Origin: Flavobacterium psychrophilum
GTDB lineage: Bacteria; Bacteroidota; Bacteroidia; Flavobacteriales; Flavobacteriaceae
Assembly (NCBI GenBank): GCA_003243255.1
Contig: QFQM01000181.1
Coordinates: forward strand, 1 to 9,165
Length of the DNA stretch: 9,165 bases
Direction: 5' to 3'
The notes under the pieces were generated by a model, which saw only the letters and a list, made by a program, of their open reading frames with translations, ran no database searches and had not been told where the DNA came from. Position numbers and translations under genes: made by a program. Below, in pieces: positions 6,288 through 9,165 of this stretch (positions are counted from its first letter, which is position 1; the number at the start of each line of letters is the position of its first letter).

Positions 6288-6305
6288 GATAATGCTGAAA
6301 TGAAT

Positions 6306-6794
6306 TTATTGTGAAGCTTTATGATCGTAGCTAAGCACCCGTGCCATTTTCCATGCTCCATTTTGCAACAGCCATACATGAGTAAATTTTGCCGTACCGG
6401 TCTTTTTTTCTTTACCGTTTTCAAGCGAATAAAAATCATGGTCGCCCATAAGTATTGCACTATAGCCATCCAACGGATATACTTTTAAAGTTTGGTTTAC
6501 AGGCTTACGGATAATCTTTGGTTTGGATTCATTGCAAAGATTATTTTTAAAAGTCTCAATGAATTTATCAATGCCTTTAGAATAACCTCCTTTGTCATGA
6601 TAGAATTCAAGATCATCGGTAAAAAATGTTCTAAACGTTTCGGTATCGCATTTGTTGTAGGCGTCAAAAGCTTGACTGTCCAGGCCGATTATTTTTTTTG
6701 CCAGAGCGTCTGCGGATGATGGGTAGACTTCGTTCTGAGCATGTATTGATGTGGCAATAATCAGGGTGAATGCCAGGAATACTATTTTTTTCAT
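6306..6794 (-). CDS. Secreted NTF2-like / DUF4440-type (SnoaL-like fold) protein
   Basis: A 162-aa protein with a signal peptide at residues 1-20 (MKKIVFLAFTLIIATSIHAQ), so it is exported. Residues 36-158 form a single NTF2-like domain: helix AFDAYNKCDTETFRTFF (42-58), DDLEFYHDKGG (60-70), GIDKFIETFKNNL, and the final sheet AKFTHVWLLQNGAWKMARVLSYDH (135-158), a typical DUF4440 ending. NTF2-like folds form a cone-shaped pocket used for small-molecule binding or catalysis, or only for dimerisation; no catalytic set can be assigned here. It lies 42 bp after the GIN lipoprotein gene with a terminator-like hairpin between them and no promoter box in the gap. It is probably expressed by read-through or from a promoter inside the upstream gene. 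Confidence 0.9.
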   Translation of the reverse strand: MKKIVFLAFTLIIATSIHAQNEVYPSSADALAKKIIGLDSQAFDAYNKCDTETFRTFFTDDLEFYHDKGGYSKGIDKFIETFKNNLCNESKPKIIRKPVNQTLKVYPLDGYSAILMGDHDFYSLENGKEKKTGTAKFTHVWLLQNGAWKMARVLSYDHKASQ

Positions 6795-6806
6795 TTTGGT
6801 AAGATT

Positions 6807-6832
6807 AAAAAAGCCTCCAATTATTGGAGGCT
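6807..6832 (-). terminator. Terminator-like hairpin between GIN lipoprotein and NTF2-like genes
   Basis: On the minus strand AGCCTCCAA (6832-6824), loop TAA, TTGGAGGCT (6820-6812), then a T run reaching 6807. It begins four bases after the stop of the GIN lipoprotein gene. The U run ends only about 12 bases before the ATG of the next gene, so it may act as a partial terminator or attenuator. Confidence 0.88.
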
Positions 6833-6836
6833 CTTA

Positions 6837-7568
6837 CTATTGTAATTGTGATACGTTACCACCGGAGCTTGCATTTTGTTTGAGCTTGGCCGGAGTTGTA
6901 ACATAATTTATTTTTGCTCCGCTTGATGCCTCTGCCGAAAGACTATTAGTTGCATTCACAATAATATTACTTCCGCTTGATGCATCGGCTTTTGCATTTT
7001 CAGCTTTTAGCGATTTAGCATTAATGTTCGAACCGCTTGAAGTATTTGTATCAAGGTCTTTTGTTTTTCCTTGTATTTCGATATGGGCTCCGCTGCTGGC
7101 TTCAGATTCGAGTTTATTAGTTTCAACCGTTACATGTATGTTGCTTCCGCTACTTCCTGAAAGCGATATCGACTCTCCTTTTAGGATTCCGTTGCTTGAA
7201 ATGGTTGCACTGCTGGAAGCTGTAAGAGATTCTATATTTGGCATTACAACGGTAATCCTTTTTGTATCGGTGTCAAGGTTTGCATCAGCAGTTATGACAA
7301 GTTCATTGCCTTTTACTTCAACTTTTATGTGTTGCTGAAGGTTTTGGTCGGTCTCTACACTTACAGATGGTGTATTGCCCTGCAATAGCAGTACTTCAAG
7401 ATCTCTGTCTACAGCGATGGAGTTGAAGTTGCCCGTAACAGCAATGTCTTTTTTTACGATGCTTCCATCTCCATTAACGGATCTGATATCAAAACCGCAT
7501 GACACGAATAAAATTGAAATCACTACAGCAACAATGGCTTTGGCGATATGAACAATAACTTTTACCAT
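6837..7568 (-). CDS. Head-GIN-domain (DUF2807) lipoprotein with SSG beta-helix repeats
   Basis: A 243-aa predicted lipoprotein: hydrophobic residues 8-22, then V22-S-C24 as the lipidation site, followed by GFDIRS. The N-terminal domain (about 40-110) has GNFNSIAVDRDLEVLLLQG and SVSVETDQNLQQHIKVEV, recognisable DUF2807/head-GIN strands. From about 116 to the end the chain is a regular solenoid: Ser-Ser-Gly turns at 139, 158, 177, 197, 215 and 234, spaced 18-20 residues, often as SSGSNI or SSGAxI. This is the pattern of a right-handed beta-helix with one turn per repeat. The head-GIN family is annotated as putative adhesin and is related to the toastrack-type domains that accompany PspC. It lies 17 bp downstream of the PspC gene, so it is almost certainly cotranscribed. 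A terminator hairpin follows immediately. Confidence 0.92.
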   Translation of the reverse strand: MVKVIVHIAKAIVAVVISILFVSCGFDIRSVNGDGSIVKKDIAVTGNFNSIAVDRDLEVLLLQGNTPSVSVETDQNLQQHIKVEVKGNELVITADANLDTDTKRITVVMPNIESLTASSSATISSNGILKGESISLSGSSGSNIHVTVETNKLESEASSGAHIEIQGKTKDLDTNTSSGSNINAKSLKAENAKADASSGSNIIVNATNSLSAEASSGAKINYVTTPAKLKQNASSGGNVSQLQ

Positions 7569-7585
7569 GATAACTTTTATTTAAA

Positions 7586-9165
7586 TTACTTTTTTCTTTT
7601 CGAAGTAACACTTAAACTGTCTACACTTACATGAAGATTTACATCCTCGTCAGAAATATCTATTCTGCCTTTTCCTGCTCCGTTAATATGAACATGAGCT
7701 GGTGGAGCCGGTGGTGCAGGCATGTCTTCTTCTGCCACATCGTCAACAGGGCAGTTAAGACATTCTACCTTATCTTCTTTCATTTGGTAGAGCCATTGGC
7801 TGGCATTGTCCCACCACAGGTTAAAGAACCAGTCTTCGGTATTATCATATTCTTTTACGCTATCGTCACACTTAAAAAGTGTTCCTTCCGGCAGATAAAG
7901 ATAGATTTCAACCTTTTGGTTACGGTACTTGTTGGTAATGTCTGTAATCAGATAATTGTCTAAAGTTAAGGTTTTACCCTCAAATTTGAAATTATAATTA
8001 ATTTTTTCCGCTCTTTTGCGTGCTTCAGCCGATGTTCTGCCGTTAGAGATTTTTTCAATCTGTATGAAAGGTTTTTTCTCATCGGTTTTCATCACAACCA
8101 ATGATACATCATTGCTGTAAATTACATCATTGCCTATTGAGTCCTGAGTGAAACGGAAGTCGTTATGCCCCGGATAAACTGATTTCGCGAAATAGTCGTT
8201 GTACCTGAATTTTATATAAAGCGTATCATTTTCAGGTGCTGCCTCATTCTCAAAAAGATTTATGTCCTTTTTAAACACAGTCTTACCTTCATCGTTTATT
8301 TCTTTTGTCTCGGTTATACCAATATAAAGCACTGTTATAAAAGATATTATCCATAATGCTAACAAGGTAAGTTTAGTAATGTTACCCACAGGCCTCAGGT
8401 TGTCTACCAATATTTTAAGCCCTAAAAGGAATATCACGAAAAGCGGTATGGCTATCATGAAAAATATAGCAGTGCCCATTAACCATATAGGAGCATCGGT
8501 ATAATTGAAACCGTCTACCCATGGATGCCACATTGAATTTTTAAATGATGAGGTAAACAGCAATGAAAAATAGAACACAACCCCTATACCAAGCATAATT
8601 GCAGCCGTAACGGCTATTATTGCACCTATAGCTTTAGCAAAACCTTTAAAGAGCGCCGAAAATACAGATCCTATCCCACTACCGATTTTTTCGGCACCGG
8701 TTTTTGCATTCCTGCCAAGCTTGTCATAATCTACATTCTGAAATTTACCTGCTACAGAATCAATCTCTTCCTTTACTTTTTTTTCGATGTTAGATATATT
8801 GATGGGCTCGCCTGTCATTTCCAGTTTTTCGGTAGTGGTTATCGCCTTTGGGATAAGTATCCATAATAAGATATAAATGAATACGCTTGAACCAAATGAT
8901 ATGAATAGTGAAATGATAAACAAAATCCTTATCCATAACGGATCGATCCTGAAGTAATGCGATAAACCGGCACATACACCGCTTATGATGCTTTTCTCAC
9001 CATCCCTGTAGAATTTTTTAGTTCTTGGGTAATAGCTAAAGTCCGGAGCAGCAGAAGTGTTTTTCTCGCCTGTAGTTTCTTCATCTATCCTGTAGTCTTC
9101 GGGCTGGCCCATAATAGCCATGATCTCGTCAACTTCTGTATTGCCTACAACCTGTTTGTCGCTTT
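7586..9165 (-). CDS. PspC-domain membrane protein, 5' end beyond window
   Basis: The frame stays open to the window edge. Fourteen codons before the ATG at 9121 read SDKQVVGNTEVDEI, continuing into MAIMGQPEDYRIDEE. This matches the N-terminal region of flavobacterial PspC proteins, so the true start lies outside and the Met at 9121 is internal. Numbering from that Met: the PspC domain is 35-93 (KKFYRDGEKSIISGVCAGLSHYF, then DPLWIRILF) with a membrane helix near 66-91. A polar linker follows, then membrane helices near 160-189, 212-238 and 250-270. After these is an extracytoplasmic part (about 285-511) with beta-rich segments, a Cys pair C454-LN-C457, a Pro-rich stretch (468-475) and a basic end. 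In Bacteroidetes such proteins are thought to take part in envelope-stress responses, often next to a PadR-type regulator that would lie outside here. The stop is 17 bp before the GIN lipoprotein start. Confidence 0.93.
   Translation of the reverse strand, partial: SDKQVVGNTEVDEIMAIMGQPEDYRIDEETTGEKNTSAAPDFSYYPRTKKFYRDGEKSIISGVCAGLSHYFRIDPLWIRILFIISLFISFGSSVFIYILLWILIPKAITTTEKLEMTGEPINISNIEKKVKEEIDSVAGKFQNVDYDKLGRNAKTGAEKIGSGIGSVFSALFKGFAKAIGAIIAVTAAIMLGIGVVFYFSLLFTSSFKNSMWHPWVDGFNYTDAPIWLMGTAIFFMIAIPLFVIFLLGLKILVDNLRPVGNITKLTLLALWIISFITVLYIGITETKEINDEGKTVFKKDINLFENEAAPENDTLYIKFRYNDYFAKSVYPGHNDFRFTQDSIGNDVIYSNDVSLVVMKTDEKKPFIQIEKISNGRTSAEARKRAEKINYNFKFEGKTLTLDNYLITDITNKYRNQKVEIYLYLPEGTLFKCDDSVKEYDNTEDWFFNLWWDNASQWLYQMKEDKVECLNCPVDDVAEEDMPAPPAPPAHVHINGAGKGRIDISDEDVNLHVSVDSLSVTSKRKK

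Noticed and set aside
6236..6469. 77-codon open frame on the - strand overlapping the NTF2-like gene in another frame
   Set aside because: It crosses the NTF2-like stop and its terminator hairpin and has no start signal; the NTF2-like protein has a full domain in the competing frame.
7024..7338. 104-codon open frame on the + strand
   Set aside because: It is antisense to the repeat-rich GIN lipoprotein gene; its low-complexity Leu/Ser/Val content is the complement of the SSG repeat codons.
1..9165. CRISPR array, insertion sequence, integrase, toxin-antitoxin or retron
   Set aside because: No regularly spaced direct repeats, no transposase or recombinase motifs, no small paired genes and no reverse-transcriptase motifs were found on either strand.

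Overview
The window looks like Flavobacteriia (Bacteroidetes), most likely Flavobacterium or a close relative. The evidence is AT-rich DNA, secreted proteins whose signal peptides end in A-Q, start codons without Shine-Dalgarno sequences but with A-rich leaders, TAnnTTTG-like promoter boxes, a tRNA with no encoded CCA, and a PspC / head-GIN gene set typical of that class.

Positions 1-3900 (+ strand): the window opens inside a tRNA-Pro(UGG) gene that has lost its first two bases and is followed by a strong terminator. Next come a secreted esterase-D-like hydrolase with a TTG start (175-1035, markedly AT-rich), a cytosolic non-heme chloroperoxidase/arylesterase-type alpha/beta hydrolase (1246-2064), a DUF434-type protein with NYN/PIN-nuclease-like motifs (corrected start 2124), and a second secreted alpha/beta hydrolase (3019-3810). 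Terminators follow the second hydrolase and the 3019 hydrolase.

Positions 3954-5339 (+): a secreted class-C beta-lactamase-fold serine hydrolase with a C-terminal TPR region. It ends at a bidirectional terminator (5338-5366) shared with the convergent genes beyond it.

Positions 5387-9165 (- strand, transcribed right to left): a PspC-domain membrane protein whose true start lies outside the window, a head-GIN lipoprotein with a regular ~19-residue SSG repeat, a secreted NTF2-like protein, and a second secreted GIN-domain protein. PspC and the first GIN gene are 17 bp apart and form an operon. A terminator-like hairpin sits in the short gap before the NTF2-like gene, and another lies just upstream of the second GIN gene, next to a good TAnnTTTG box. 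The set reads as an envelope-associated module: a membrane PspC protein plus beta-helical surface or periplasmic partners. That role is inferred from family knowledge.

No mobile element, CRISPR array, phage gene or defence cassette was seen. The least-described parts are the DUF434 putative nuclease and the PspC/GIN/NTF2/GIN block with its internal hairpins. No gene-free stretch exceeds 300 bases; the longest gap is 1036-1245.
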